A program made the position numbers and the translations under genes. The notes under the pieces are model-generated. The model did not search any database. It worked only from the letters and a program-made list of their open reading frames with translations, and was not told the DNA's origin. From positions 1 through 64,000 of the forward strand of contig NZ_JACJTB010000021.1 of NCBI RefSeq assembly GCF_014698475.1: a DNA stretch of 64,000 bases, written 5' to 3'. Source of the DNA: Nostoc spongiaeforme FACHB-130 (GTDB lineage Bacteria > Cyanobacteriota > Cyanobacteriia > Cyanobacteriales > Nostocaceae). Below are positions 26,957 to 35,697 of this stretch, piece by piece. How positions within the stretch are numbered: the first letter of the stretch is position 1; every line of letters begins with the position of its first letter.

Positions 26957-27559
26957 TTGCAAATACAGCTAACTTGGATAGATCCAAATACAGGCGATCG
27001 CACAGAACCAGTCTTAGAAACCCCAGTGGCTATTGGTAAACAATTTGATGCGATGCCACAGCAAATTCATGAACAAAGAGTTTCCAGGATAGTTATCGAG
27101 GATGACTTAATTGCAGATTACCATGCTTTAATTGACTGGCAAAATCAAGAGCTAACAATTATTAACCAAAGTACAAATAATTTTATCAAAATTAATGATA
27201 ATCAATTAACTAATGGTATCTTGCAAAATGGCGATCGCATTCAAATTGGCAGTTGTGAAATTGTCGTTAACTTTGCCAATCTAGGAGAGTGCGATCGTAT
27301 GGTAGGCTTTTTATTTAAACGCCGTTGTGGACGCACTGATAGAACCAACTGCCCTGACTGTAATACATCTTATGATGATGATTATGCCTATTATCCCGAA
27401 TATGGTAGTTACCGTTATTGGGGTAGTAGTTACTATCATGACCGCGATAACTATTCATACAACCACGAAACAGGTAATGTAGACTTTACCGAAGCTGATG
27501 CTATAAGTTTTGAAGCAGAAAGAGATAGTGATTTTGAAACTAATATGGGAGCAAGTTGA
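26957..27559 (+). CDS. FHA-domain protein
   Basis: 200-aa protein with an N-terminal FHA-type phosphothreonine-binding domain: PVAIGK, RVSRIVIEDDLIADYHALI, ELTIINQSTNNFIKINDNQL and the GDRIQIGSCEIVV strand (about residues 22-108). The N of the last conserved turn (NQSTNNF) is present. The C-terminal 90 residues contain four Cys in CGRTDRTNCPDC and a Tyr/Asp-rich tail. It starts with TTG at 26957; AGGAGG at 26941-26946 lies 10 nt upstream and decides this start. It follows the lipoprotein gene by 3 bp. A regulatory adaptor in Ser/Thr-kinase signalling is plausible, but no kinase is adjacent. Confidence 0.8.
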   Translation: MQIQLTWIDPNTGDRTEPVLETPVAIGKQFDAMPQQIHEQRVSRIVIEDDLIADYHALIDWQNQELTIINQSTNNFIKINDNQLTNGILQNGDRIQIGSCEIVVNFANLGECDRMVGFLFKRRCGRTDRTNCPDCNTSYDDDYAYYPEYGSYRYWGSSYYHDRDNYSYNHETGNVDFTEADAISFEAERDSDFETNMGAS

Positions 27560-27573
27560 ATGTGAAGGGGGTG

Positions 27574-27608
27574 GGGAGTAGGGAGTAGGGAGTAGGGAGT
27601 AGGGAGTC
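27574..27608. repeat. GGGAGTA heptad repeat (STRR)
   Basis: Four exact GGGAGTA units and one variant (GGGAGTC) in the gap between the FHA gene and the next glycosyltransferase. Related TAGGGAATAGGGA runs occur inside MITE copy B. Confidence 0.85.
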
Positions 27609-27644
27609 AGGAATTATTAGTTAATAACAAATGACAAATTACAA

Positions 27645-28631
27645 TTGACAAACACCTGGTTAATTTACGCCCTTGGGGGTGGTTGGGGACATTTGAATCG
27701 GGCTTTGGCTTTGGGGAGAATTGCTGCCAAAGATAGAAAAGTTACGATTATTACTAACAGTCCCTACGCCTTAAAAATCAATCATGAAAATTGCATAGTA
27801 AACTACATTTCTGAACAGGCTGGTTTTTCTACAACTTGTCAGCAAGTACGAGAAATCATCTTGAGTACTCAATGCGATCGCCTAATTATAGACACTTTTC
27901 CTAGAGGCTTAGGCGGTGAGTTAGCAGACATCTTACCACAGTTGCAAGCCATACCCCGCATTTTAATTCATCGAGATATCAACCCAGACTATGTAACTGC
28001 TAAAAATTTGCGGTCTTTTGTCGCCCAGAACTACGATACAGTAATTGTTCCCGGCGAAGGGCAAGATTTACCCTTGGCTGACTTACCAAATGTGCAGCAT
28101 ACAGCCCCTTGGTTAATTCGCAATTGTGAAGAATTACCGGATAGAATGAGTGTGCGATCGCATATTTTCAAAGTTAACCCAGATATCAAAACGATTTTAG
28201 TTTGTGCAGCCGGGAACGCTTCAGAATTATCTTTCTTTGCCCAACTCACCCTGCGCTTACAGCAAAATTTCCCCCAGTGTGCAGTCAGAATTTTAGCTGC
28301 TAATTGTCCCGCAGATATTCCCGAAGCTTTATGGATATCACACCATCCAGGAATTGAATGTCTAGCGGCTGCTGATATTGTTGTTGGTGGTGCAGGATAC
28401 AACACAGTTTACGAATGTGCGGCTGTGGGCGTACCTTTAGTAGCATTTGCCTTTCAAAGATTGTACGATCGCCAAGCCAAAAGAGCTAATCAAGTTTACA
28501 GGGTACAAAATATACAACAGGCAATTACAACCGTCAGCACACTTTTAGACAGAATAGAGGTGACAAGAAATTTGTCTATGCCAAGTTATATTAACGGTGC
28601 TGTCCAAGCACTACACTACATCTCAGCTTGA
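27645..28631 (+). CDS. MurG-like glycosyltransferase (GT-B)
   Basis: 328-aa protein with a GT-B layout. An N-terminal loop WLIYALGGGWGHLNRALALG is like the MurG/UDP-GlcNAc-transferase glycine loop. A C-terminal donor-site segment reads ADIVVGGAGYNTVYECAAVGVPLVAFAFQRLYDRQAKRA, typical of the glycosyltransferase 28 C-terminal domain. It is not MurG itself (lower similarity, no HExNxxxG). The reading frame starts with TTG at 27645; the in-phase ATG just upstream (27631) is in another frame and stops at once, so TTG is the best choice. Acceptor unknown. It may act with other sugar-modifying genes nearby. Confidence 0.82.
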   Translation: MTNTWLIYALGGGWGHLNRALALGRIAAKDRKVTIITNSPYALKINHENCIVNYISEQAGFSTTCQQVREIILSTQCDRLIIDTFPRGLGGELADILPQLQAIPRILIHRDINPDYVTAKNLRSFVAQNYDTVIVPGEGQDLPLADLPNVQHTAPWLIRNCEELPDRMSVRSHIFKVNPDIKTILVCAAGNASELSFFAQLTLRLQQNFPQCAVRILAANCPADIPEALWISHHPGIECLAAADIVVGGAGYNTVYECAAVGVPLVAFAFQRLYDRQAKRANQVYRVQNIQQAITTVSTLLDRIEVTRNLSMPSYINGAVQALHYISA

Positions 28632-28714
28632 AATTCCCCTTGAAACTCACCTGACGGAAGTAGTATTGAAAGTTTGTAGCGATTATTTGAGTTGATATAA
28701 ACAGGAGAACATAT

Positions 28715-29410
28715 ATGTCATTCAAAACGATTCTTGTGGCTGGCGCAAGCCGTGGCATCGGGCTTGCGGTTTCTGAACATCTAGCATCCAAGTGCGATCG
28801 CTTACTAACAGTTTCTCGAACTCCGACACTAATTGGTACATGGATTCAGGCAGATTTATCTGATTTATTAGGTGTAGAAAAAGTAGCAAAAGCAATCGGA
28901 GGTGATTGTTTAGATGCGCTGTTATACATGGGAGGAACTTGGGAAACTCATGCGTTTACCAGCCAGTATAGCTTTGAAGATTGCTCCGATACAGACATTA
29001 CTCAAGTAATTGCGGTGAATCTGGTAGCTCCAATTCGATTGGTTAAAGCCTTGTTACCTACTCTGCGGCGATCAGATAACCCTAAAATCATCTTTATGGG
29101 TTCACTGTCAGGTTTGGATAATTTCTCAGGGAGAGAAGTTGCCAATAGTGCGTCTAAGTTTGGTTTACGGGGTGTAGTTCATTCATTGCGTGAAGAATTG
29201 CGATCGCAACAAATCGGTGTCACAGTGATCAATCCAGGCAATGTAGGTACACCCGAAGTCCTAGCTGATCTGGCAGCGAATAATCTATCAGGTGGTGAGG
29301 CAATTCCTTTAAGCGATCTTCTGTGTATTATTGATTGTATTCTCTCATTATCGCGGGCAACTTGTATTAAGGAAATTGATGTGCCTGCAATGCTTGGCAA
29401 AGGAGCCTGA
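28715..29410 (+). CDS. short-chain dehydrogenase/reductase family protein lacking catalytic Tyr
   Basis: 231-aa SDR fold. The cofactor loop is canonical (VAGASRGIGLAVSEHL, residues about 8-23), and a helix-4/Ser region is present (MGSLSGLDNFSG). In the YxxxK active-site motif the tyrosine is Asn144 (ANSASKFGL), a single-base change from TAT to AAT; Lys148 and the Ser remain. So the protein may bind NAD(P) without the usual hydride chemistry, or use another acid. ATG at 28715 with AGGAG upstream. Unlinked to neighbours by strand spacing. Otherwise complete, with the PG motif (INPGNVGTPE). Confidence 0.85.
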   Translation: MSFKTILVAGASRGIGLAVSEHLASKCDRLLTVSRTPTLIGTWIQADLSDLLGVEKVAKAIGGDCLDALLYMGGTWETHAFTSQYSFEDCSDTDITQVIAVNLVAPIRLVKALLPTLRRSDNPKIIFMGSLSGLDNFSGREVANSASKFGLRGVVHSLREELRSQQIGVTVINPGNVGTPEVLADLAANNLSGGEAIPLSDLLCIIDCILSLSRATCIKEIDVPAMLGKGA

Positions 29411-29654
29411 GTTGTTCAATATTTTTCGCAGATGTCTAATGTCATAGCATAGCGGCTCCTGCGGAGTATGGCATTGAATCTTGCTTCTCTTTCCTTATAG
29501 GGAAGGAGTTGGGGGTTAGGTTTGAGATAAAGTTGCACACGGTGTGAATTATTTAGTCACTTCCAGACTTGCGGTACTCTCAAGACAAATTTGAGTTATA
29601 AGTTATAAGTTATGAGTTTATACCTTAACTTTTAAGCATTACCTGTACTGAATC

Positions 29655-30836
29655 GTGAATCTAACTCGACTGATTCCCATTTTTGATAATTCTGTTACTA
29701 GCTGGGCTGTAGAGGCGCGGCTATTGCGTTGGTTAACCTTAATTTGGTTATTTTTTGGGTTAATTGTGCTGTATTCAGCATCTTACCCAGTTGCCGACGC
29801 ACGTCAAGGCGACGGATTATATTATTTCAAACGTCAGATTATCTGGGTGATAGTTTCCCTAGTTATCTTCAACTTGATTGTGAATCTGCCGTTACGCAAA
29901 ATTTTGCGGGTATCCCATTGGTTTTTAGGACTGTTTTTACTGTTAATTTTCGTGACTCTTGTCCCAGGTTTAGGTAAAAAAGCGTTTGATGCAGCACGTT
30001 GGATAGCCATTGGCCCCATCCCCATCCAACCATCAGAATTAATCAAACCTTTTTTAGTGTTGCAAAGTGCCAGACTTTTTGGACAATGGGAACAAATACC
30101 TTGGCGAGTGCGTTTGACTTGGCTGGTAATTTTTGGGTTGGTACTTTTGGGCATTCTCGCCCAACCTAACTTGAGTACAACCGCACTTTGCGGGATGACA
30201 ATTTGGTTAATTGCCTTAGCTGCTGGATTACCTTATAAATATTTAGCTGGCACAGCAATAGGCGGAGTATTATTAGCCGTACTCAGTATTAGCATCAAAG
30301 AATATCAGCGCAAGCGGGTGATGTCTTTTCTCAATCCCTGGGCAGATGCAACAGGCGATGGCTATCAGTTAGTTCAAAGTTTACTCGCTGTTGGTTCTGG
30401 TCAAACTTGGGGCGCTGGTTATGGCTTTTCGCAGCAAAAACAATTTTTCTTACCCATTCAAGATACTGACTTTATTTTTGCAGTCTTCGCCGAAGAGTTT
30501 GGTTTTGCGGGTGGTATCGCCCTGCTGCTGATGTTAGCAGTGTTTACCACTTTGGGATTAATTGTAGCGATGAAAGCCAAAAATCCTGTGAATCGTTTAG
30601 TGGCGATCGGTGTCACTATTGTCATGATTGGACAATCTTTATTACATATCGCTGTTGCAACAGGCGCTTTACCAACTACAGGCTTACCTTTACCGATGTT
30701 TAGTTACGGTGGTAATTCGATGATTGCTAGTTTAGTGGCTGCTGCATTGTTAATTCGAGTAGCTAGGGAAAGTAACGAAGCTGAAGTTGTACCTTTACGC
30801 CGAACTCCGTCGCGGCGAAAGTTATATAACAGGTGA
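29655..30836 (+). CDS. ftsW: cell-division peptidoglycan polymerase/lipid II-associated protein FtsW
   Basis: 393-aa integral membrane protein of the SEDS (FtsW/RodA/SpoVE) family that polymerises glycan at the division septum. About ten hydrophobic segments; SEDS landmarks: GLIVLYSASYPVA, WIAIGPIPIQPSELIKPFLVLQSA, QPNLSTTALCGM, KRVMSFLNPWADATGDGYQLVQSLLAVGSGQ (split loops), DTDFIFAVFAEEFGF and the C-terminal GLPLPMFSYGG. The motif FLNPW is typical of FtsW/RodA. GTG start at 29655. The stop TGA lies inside an AGGTGAT heptad, and a strong terminator follows at 30906. Confidence 0.94.
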   Translation: MNLTRLIPIFDNSVTSWAVEARLLRWLTLIWLFFGLIVLYSASYPVADARQGDGLYYFKRQIIWVIVSLVIFNLIVNLPLRKILRVSHWFLGLFLLLIFVTLVPGLGKKAFDAARWIAIGPIPIQPSELIKPFLVLQSARLFGQWEQIPWRVRLTWLVIFGLVLLGILAQPNLSTTALCGMTIWLIALAAGLPYKYLAGTAIGGVLLAVLSISIKEYQRKRVMSFLNPWADATGDGYQLVQSLLAVGSGQTWGAGYGFSQQKQFFLPIQDTDFIFAVFAEEFGFAGGIALLLMLAVFTTLGLIVAMKAKNPVNRLVAIGVTIVMIGQSLLHIAVATGALPTTGLPLPMFSYGGNSMIASLVAAALLIRVARESNEAEVVPLRRTPSRRKLYNR

Positions 30837-30865
30837 TAGGTTACAGGTTACAGGTGATAGGTTAT
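30831..30865. repeat. AGGTGAT/AGGTTAC heptad repeat at the ftsW stop
   Basis: Five heptads (AGGTGAT, AGGTTAC, AGGTTAC, AGGTGAT, AGGTTAT). The first contains the ftsW stop codon. The array at 230-264, read on the minus strand, is the same family and supplies the HlyD stop codon. Confidence 0.85.
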
Positions 30866-30905
30866 TGCCAAGATTCGCCATCATTAATTTATTGAATATA
30901 TCAGA

Positions 30906-30934
30906 GTGGGTGCGATCGCATCCACTGATTTTTT
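30906..30934 (+). terminator. intrinsic terminator downstream of ftsW
   Basis: A 20-nt perfect stem (GTGGGTGCGA/TCGCATCCAC, one G-U pair, HIP1 at its centre, so the natural loop is small) followed by TGATTTTTT. Good Rho-independent shape for plus-strand ftsW transcripts. Confidence 0.75.
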
Positions 30935-30937
30935 AGC

Positions 30938-30976
30938 CAAAAAAATCCCCCAGTTGGTATAAACCAGCCAGGGGAA
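30938..30976 (-). terminator. intrinsic terminator on minus strand, orphan
   Basis: On the minus strand, a hairpin TCCCCTGGCTGGT...ACCAACTGGGGGA is followed by TTTTTTT. No minus-strand protein gene lies upstream of it (to the right), so it may end a small RNA (see finding at 30940-31090). Confidence 0.6.
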
Positions 30977-31140
30977 TTAGTTATCAGGGTGCATCTACCA
31001 ATTACTTGTTCTATTGCTACTAGCCTTGAACCGGATAAAAATTATCCAAAATTTCCTAATCTAGCGAAACATTATGCAATTGCCTTGTAGTAAAGTTTGT
31101 GCAGGCTTCGTTATTTTATCGGTCGGCGTGTAATTTTTTT

Positions 31141-32313
31141 ATGCAACCTCGACAAAGCATTATTGAAATTTTTTCAACTTTTGTGCAGTTTGAAGGCGAT
31201 CGCTTCAGTCGATGGGCGACGGAATCACGCTTGCGTCGCAGCATCCAAAGTTGTCTTCAGCAAATACCAAAAGAAAATTCGGAATATTTTTGGGTACTGT
31301 ATTGGTATAAGTTTTGGCAAGATTCAGCCGCCGCAGCTTTAGCGAAACAACATCTTACAGCTTATTTACAAGAACCCTGTTATTGGATATCGCAAAAAAC
31401 CAGTGCAGCTTTCACCAGTAGCCAGTTTAAATTGGCTGATTGTTTCCAAATTGCGATCGCTCAAGTTGAACTTGTCTTAAAAAATTTTAATCCTTCCCAA
31501 AGCAGTACCTTAAAAAACTACGCCAGTCTGATTTTTAGTACTGCTATCCGCGAAACTTTGCGTCAGCGTCAAGAAGTTGATATCTGTAGCGATTGGGGTT
31601 TGTTACGCAAAACCAGTCAAAAACGGTTGGTAGAATCTTTGCAAAATGCTGGTTTATCTCCTGAGACAATTCACGCCTATGTTTTGGCTTGGAATGGGTT
31701 TAAAACTTTGTATGTTCCCAGCAAAGCAGGTAATTCGCGCCAATTATCTCGTCCAGATGATACCACTTGGGAAGCGATCGCCAAATTCTACAATTCCCAA
31801 ACTGCCCAATCTGCTAATTCCCCAACTCTGGAAAAATGGTTACTCAGTGCGGCAAAAGCTGTCCGTAAATATCTTTATCCCACCCCCGATTCTCTGAATG
31901 TTTCTCTAGGTGGTGATGATGGATTTGAGTTATTGGATAATTTACCAGGGACGCAAGAATCGTTAATTAACGAAATCATCACTCAAGAAGAAGCCCAAGC
32001 TAAAAGTGAACAGCAAAGTGAGATTAACCAAGTATTATCAACTGCGATCGCTCAATTAGAAGCCCAAATTCAGGAAATATTGCAACTATACTACGCAAAG
32101 CAACTCAATCAAGATGCGATCGCCAAACAATTAGATATCAAGCAGTATACTGTTTCCCGGCGACTGACGAAAGCTAAGGAGGTTTTGTTGCGGTCTTTAG
32201 CTAATTGGTGCCAAGATAGCCTGCATATTTCTCTGACATCAGACTTACTTAAAAGTATGAGTGCTGTGATGGAAGAATGGCTACAAAATTACTACAGTCC
32301 ATCTTCTAACTAA
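31141..32313 (+). CDS. sigma-70-like factor (cyanobacterial, region 4 HTH)
   Basis: About 390-aa protein. The C-terminus has a sigma region 4-type helix-turn-helix: AQIQEILQLYYAKQLNQDAIAKQLDIKQYTVSRRLTKAKEVLL, which reads a -35 element in family members. The N-terminal two-thirds is diverged, with LIFSTAIRETLRQRQEV resembling region 2 only weakly. ATG at 31141 (MQPRQSIIEIF), with the longer frame to 31099 rejected because it has no ribosome site. It is followed 80 bp later by a DUF1822 gene, a pairing that recurs in cyanobacteria. It is likely an alternative or regulatory sigma-like protein acting with DUF1822. Confidence 0.8.
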   Translation: MQPRQSIIEIFSTFVQFEGDRFSRWATESRLRRSIQSCLQQIPKENSEYFWVLYWYKFWQDSAAAALAKQHLTAYLQEPCYWISQKTSAAFTSSQFKLADCFQIAIAQVELVLKNFNPSQSSTLKNYASLIFSTAIRETLRQRQEVDICSDWGLLRKTSQKRLVESLQNAGLSPETIHAYVLAWNGFKTLYVPSKAGNSRQLSRPDDTTWEAIAKFYNSQTAQSANSPTLEKWLLSAAKAVRKYLYPTPDSLNVSLGGDDGFELLDNLPGTQESLINEIITQEEAQAKSEQQSEINQVLSTAIAQLEAQIQEILQLYYAKQLNQDAIAKQLDIKQYTVSRRLTKAKEVLLRSLANWCQDSLHISLTSDLLKSMSAVMEEWLQNYYSPSSN

Positions 32314-32393
32314 ATTCTTTGTAGCCTGTGCGGGAAAGAGAATGTTCCCTAGTAGCGCCAAAACAAGCCAAACCTTTCCCTGGAGAAACCGCT

Positions 32394-33536
32394 ATGACTG
32401 TTACTTTTGCTAATTCTACAGACTTAATTTTAGAGATTCCCGAATTTACCCAAGGTAGTCAGGCTTTTTCTCATCCCAGTGCGGAATATCAAGCTTATTT
32501 GAATGAACTTTGCCTGAATGCTGTCTTACCTTGGTTACAGGAGGACTTTACACCACAGGCAAAGATTTGGCCAACTACCACTGCATTATCCAGTTTTTGG
32601 GAACTGGTAAATGGAACTGCTGTTACAGTAGATGCAACAAGGTTTATCTTAGTTCCCAGTGAAAATATTGATTTCAGTGAATTACGTGTACCCCAAGAAT
32701 GGATAGATTTACCGAGTTGGGTGGGAGATTATTATTTGGCGGTGCAAGTAGAAGCAGATGCAGGTTATGTCAGGGTTTGGGGTTATTGTACTCACACCCA
32801 ACTCAAGCAGCAGGGTAATTATGATCCAGGCGATCGCACCTATTCTCTAAATGCTAGTGAGATAATTACTGATATCAGTGTTTTAGCTGTGGCGCGGGAA
32901 TTTTGTCCAGCCGAACCGACACGTACCAGCGTTGCGGTAATTCCCACCCTACCACAAGCCCAAGCCCAAAACTTAATTAACCGCCTCGGCAATGCGGAAG
33001 TCATCACCCCCCGGTTAGCGATTCCTTTTCAACTCTGGGGTGGATTAATTGAACATAGCGGTTGGCGACAAAGTTTGTACGAACGCCGGATTAATTTACC
33101 CGAACAGCGTTCTGTGTTGCAATGGTTAGAAAGTGGTGTATCGCAACTTGCCCAAGCAATTGGTTGGGAACGGTGGAATTTAGAATTAAGTGCGGCGGCG
33201 CGGAGTGTCGAAGATAGACCAACTGAGGCAAATATATCACGGCAGTTAGCGATCGCTGGACAAATCTACGAACTGACAATTATCCCCCAAGGCGAACCAG
33301 ACTCACCTTATTGGCGGTTTGAGTTGCGTCACGCCACAGTCGGCGCAGCCATCCCTGGCGGTTTTAAACTGCGCCTGCTAACAGAAGACTTACAGCCATT
33401 TCCCAACAACGAAGATATAGCTATAACCGCAGTCGAACAACTATTTGTCGAAGTAGCTTTAGAACCAGGGGAAGGTATCGTCTGGGAAGTAGAACCTTTA
33501 CCCGAAAATTATGAACGAGAAATACTTAAATTTTAA
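32394..33536 (+). CDS. DUF1822 family protein (sigma-linked)
   Basis: About 380-aa member of DUF1822, longer than the copy at 20430. Matching stretches: LPSWVGDYYLAVQVEADAGYVRVWGYCTH, LNEL-LNAVLPWLQE near the N-terminus, and a C-terminal beta-rich half (PGGFKLRLLTEDLQPFPNNED). ATG at 32394 with TGGAG 9 nt upstream decides the start; the frame is open to 32328. Directly follows the sigma-like gene on the same strand, suggesting an operon and perhaps a sigma/anti-sigma relation, which is inference. No catalytic motif or membrane helix. Confidence 0.82.
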   Translation: MTVTFANSTDLILEIPEFTQGSQAFSHPSAEYQAYLNELCLNAVLPWLQEDFTPQAKIWPTTTALSSFWELVNGTAVTVDATRFILVPSENIDFSELRVPQEWIDLPSWVGDYYLAVQVEADAGYVRVWGYCTHTQLKQQGNYDPGDRTYSLNASEIITDISVLAVAREFCPAEPTRTSVAVIPTLPQAQAQNLINRLGNAEVITPRLAIPFQLWGGLIEHSGWRQSLYERRINLPEQRSVLQWLESGVSQLAQAIGWERWNLELSAAARSVEDRPTEANISRQLAIAGQIYELTIIPQGEPDSPYWRFELRHATVGAAIPGGFKLRLLTEDLQPFPNNEDIAITAVEQLFVEVALEPGEGIVWEVEPLPENYEREILKF

Positions 33537-33609
33537 ACTTTTCTCCTGCTAGTTTAAAGGTAGTGTGGTAAATAGAGATTCTATTTATCCATCTCCTCAT
33601 TCACAAGCC

Positions 33610-34077
33610 ATGAGAAAACAAGTCCAAAAACAAATGCGTACATGGGCGATGTTATGTCATCTTTCGGCTTTCGTAGCATGGCTATTGTTATTTGGATTAG
33701 TTTTTCTGGGTATTCCTTTATATTTACCGTTGAATATTTTATTACCCTTGGTCATTTGGCGACTCAAAAAAGCTCAATATCCTTGGATTGACTTTCAAGG
33801 TAGAGAATCTTTAAACTTTCAAATTTCCTTAACTTTGTATACTTTGGTAGTGATTATTTTTTCTTTACTACTCGTTTTGGGTAGCTGTGGTGTTGCCATC
33901 ACAACTAATGGTGCAGTGAATGAAGTCAAATCTGTTTTAGATGGCTTACTTCTAGTTTGGACATTTTTAATTATCGCCTTACTTTTATTACAATCATTTT
34001 TAGTTACATTTGCTGGTATTAAAGCTTATCATGGAGAATATTATCGCTATCCTTTAACAATGCGAATTTTGCGGTAA
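33610..34077 (+). CDS. DUF4870 domain membrane protein
   Basis: 155-aa protein with the DUF4870 pattern: MRTWAMLCHLSAFVAWLLLF, then IPLYLPLNILLPLVIWRLKK, DFQGRESLNFQISL and two further hydrophobic helices. Four transmembrane segments in all. A conserved small integral membrane family of unknown function. ATG at 33610; an upstream GTG at 33565 is open but less likely. The adjacent kinase gene is convergent, 4 bp from its 3' end. A decayed relative appears at 36103-36307. Confidence 0.85.
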   Translation: MRKQVQKQMRTWAMLCHLSAFVAWLLLFGLVFLGIPLYLPLNILLPLVIWRLKKAQYPWIDFQGRESLNFQISLTLYTLVVIIFSLLLVLGSCGVAITTNGAVNEVKSVLDGLLLVWTFLIIALLLLQSFLVTFAGIKAYHGEYYRYPLTMRILR

Positions 34078-34080
34078 AAA

Positions 34081-35697
34081 TTATAAGTTATATGATGTCT
34101 GTTTAATAGGAATCTCAATCACAAATTCTGTACCCTTACCTGGATAAGAAATACAGTTAATATTTCCTTTGTGCTTATCTACAATAATTTGATAACTAAT
34201 AGATAATCCTAAGCCAGTACCTTTACCCACAGGTTTAGTAGTAAAAAAGGGGTCAAATAGTTTACTTTTAAATTCCTCTGGTATACCAAAACCGTTATCT
34301 TTGATGCGAATAATTATGTATTCTTCATTTTTAACTTGAGTTTGAATCTGAATATAACTAGTCTGTTGTTCAATCTTTTGCTTGGAGTTTTCTATTTCCT
34401 TTTCTCGTAAAGCATCAATAGCATTACTAAGTAGATTCATAAATACCTGATTTAATCCGCCCGCATAACATTCAACGAGAGGTGAATTATCACAAAATTC
34501 TTTGATAATTTTAATTTCTTGTTGACCAGTCTTACCTTTTAGGTTATGTTGTAAAATCAACAAAGTACTGTCAATGCCTTCATGAATATCTACAGGTTTC
34601 ATGTCAGCTTCATCCAGACGCGAGAAGTTACGTAATGTTAATACAATTTCGCAGATACGATCAGCCCCAACTTCCATTGAGGATAAAATTTTAGGCAAAT
34701 CATCCAGAACAAATTCTATATCTATCTCTGTGAGTGCAGTATTTATTGAGAAATTATTACCAGAATATTCTTGTTGATACAAATTGATTAAATCTATTAA
34801 TTGCTGAGTATACTCCCGCGCATATTTTAAATTACCATAAATAAAATTCACAGGATTATTAATTTCATGAGCTACCCCTGCCACTAGTTGACCAAGAGAA
34901 GACATCTTTTCTGTTTGAATCAAATGTAATTGTGTGTTTTTTAATTCTTGTAATGTTTGTTCTAATTCAATATTTTTTTGATTTAATTTTTCTGTTCTGG
35001 CTGCAACATTTGTTTCTAGCATCAAATTAGTTTCTTCCAAAGCAATTTGAGCAATTTTTTTGGCTTTTAAATATTCCTGCAATAATCTCAATACCAATAG
35101 CCATGAAGGAATCAGCAATATTAAACTAACAACAGAACCTAAAATTGCCCAAAATATTTTTTGGCGATATTGAGCAACTTGTTGTTGTAGTTCTAATGAT
35201 ATATTCAATCTTCTTTTTGCCACACCATCAGCATAAATCTGCTTTTGAGTTTCATATTCGCGGCTAGAAAGTAATTTTTGCGCTGCTTGTTGCTTATTCC
35301 CCTTCACTAAATTAAAAGATTGATATTCCATGTTAACTAACTGCTGATTAGCTACATCAATTTTCTGAGCATCTTCACTTTTATATGCTTGAGGCGCTAG
35401 TTTAATAGATTCTTGAATCGCCATATCCAGTTTTTTTTCAAATTGACGATAGCGTTTTTCCCACATTATGTTACCTGTGGCAGCATTCATCCTGGCTGAC
35501 ATGGTTAATACTTCATCAAGATAAATAATTTCGTCACTCAATTTTTGTAATCTAAATTCATTTTTAGTAAGATTATTGAAGTTATAATATGCTTGCCAGT
35601 TCAGCCAAATTTGAGGAATAAATAAGAGTAAAGTTAGTAGTACTGTTACAGTAACTAGTTGGGTAGGCGAAAATCTCAGTTTATGAGTCACATACAT
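34081..35697 (-). CDS. membrane sensor histidine kinase
   Basis: 538-aa kinase. Transmembrane helix near residue 10-30 and a second at about 180-205 flank an extracytoplasmic sensor of about 150 residues, rich in helices. A coiled coil (EETNLMLETNVAARTEKLNQKN) leads to the DHp domain with H box VAHEINNPVNFIYGNL, then N box NLLSNAIDA, G1 DNGFGIP and G2 GKGTGLGLSI. This H-box type (HEINNP) is the HisKA subgroup common in cyanobacteria and Pseudomonas. I use the ATG at 35697, preceded by GGA at 8 nt; a GTG at 35709 is possible. No response regulator is adjacent. Signal unknown. Confidence 0.88.
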   Translation of the reverse strand: MYVTHKLRFSPTQLVTVTVLLTLLLFIPQIWLNWQAYYNFNNLTKNEFRLQKLSDEIIYLDEVLTMSARMNAATGNIMWEKRYRQFEKKLDMAIQESIKLAPQAYKSEDAQKIDVANQQLVNMEYQSFNLVKGNKQQAAQKLLSSREYETQKQIYADGVAKRRLNISLELQQQVAQYRQKIFWAILGSVVSLILLIPSWLLVLRLLQEYLKAKKIAQIALEETNLMLETNVAARTEKLNQKNIELEQTLQELKNTQLHLIQTEKMSSLGQLVAGVAHEINNPVNFIYGNLKYAREYTQQLIDLINLYQQEYSGNNFSINTALTEIDIEFVLDDLPKILSSMEVGADRICEIVLTLRNFSRLDEADMKPVDIHEGIDSTLLILQHNLKGKTGQQEIKIIKEFCDNSPLVECYAGGLNQVFMNLLSNAIDALREKEIENSKQKIEQQTSYIQIQTQVKNEEYIIIRIKDNGFGIPEEFKSKLFDPFFTTKPVGKGTGLGLSISYQIIVDKHKGNINCISYPGKGTEFVIEIPIKQTSYNL

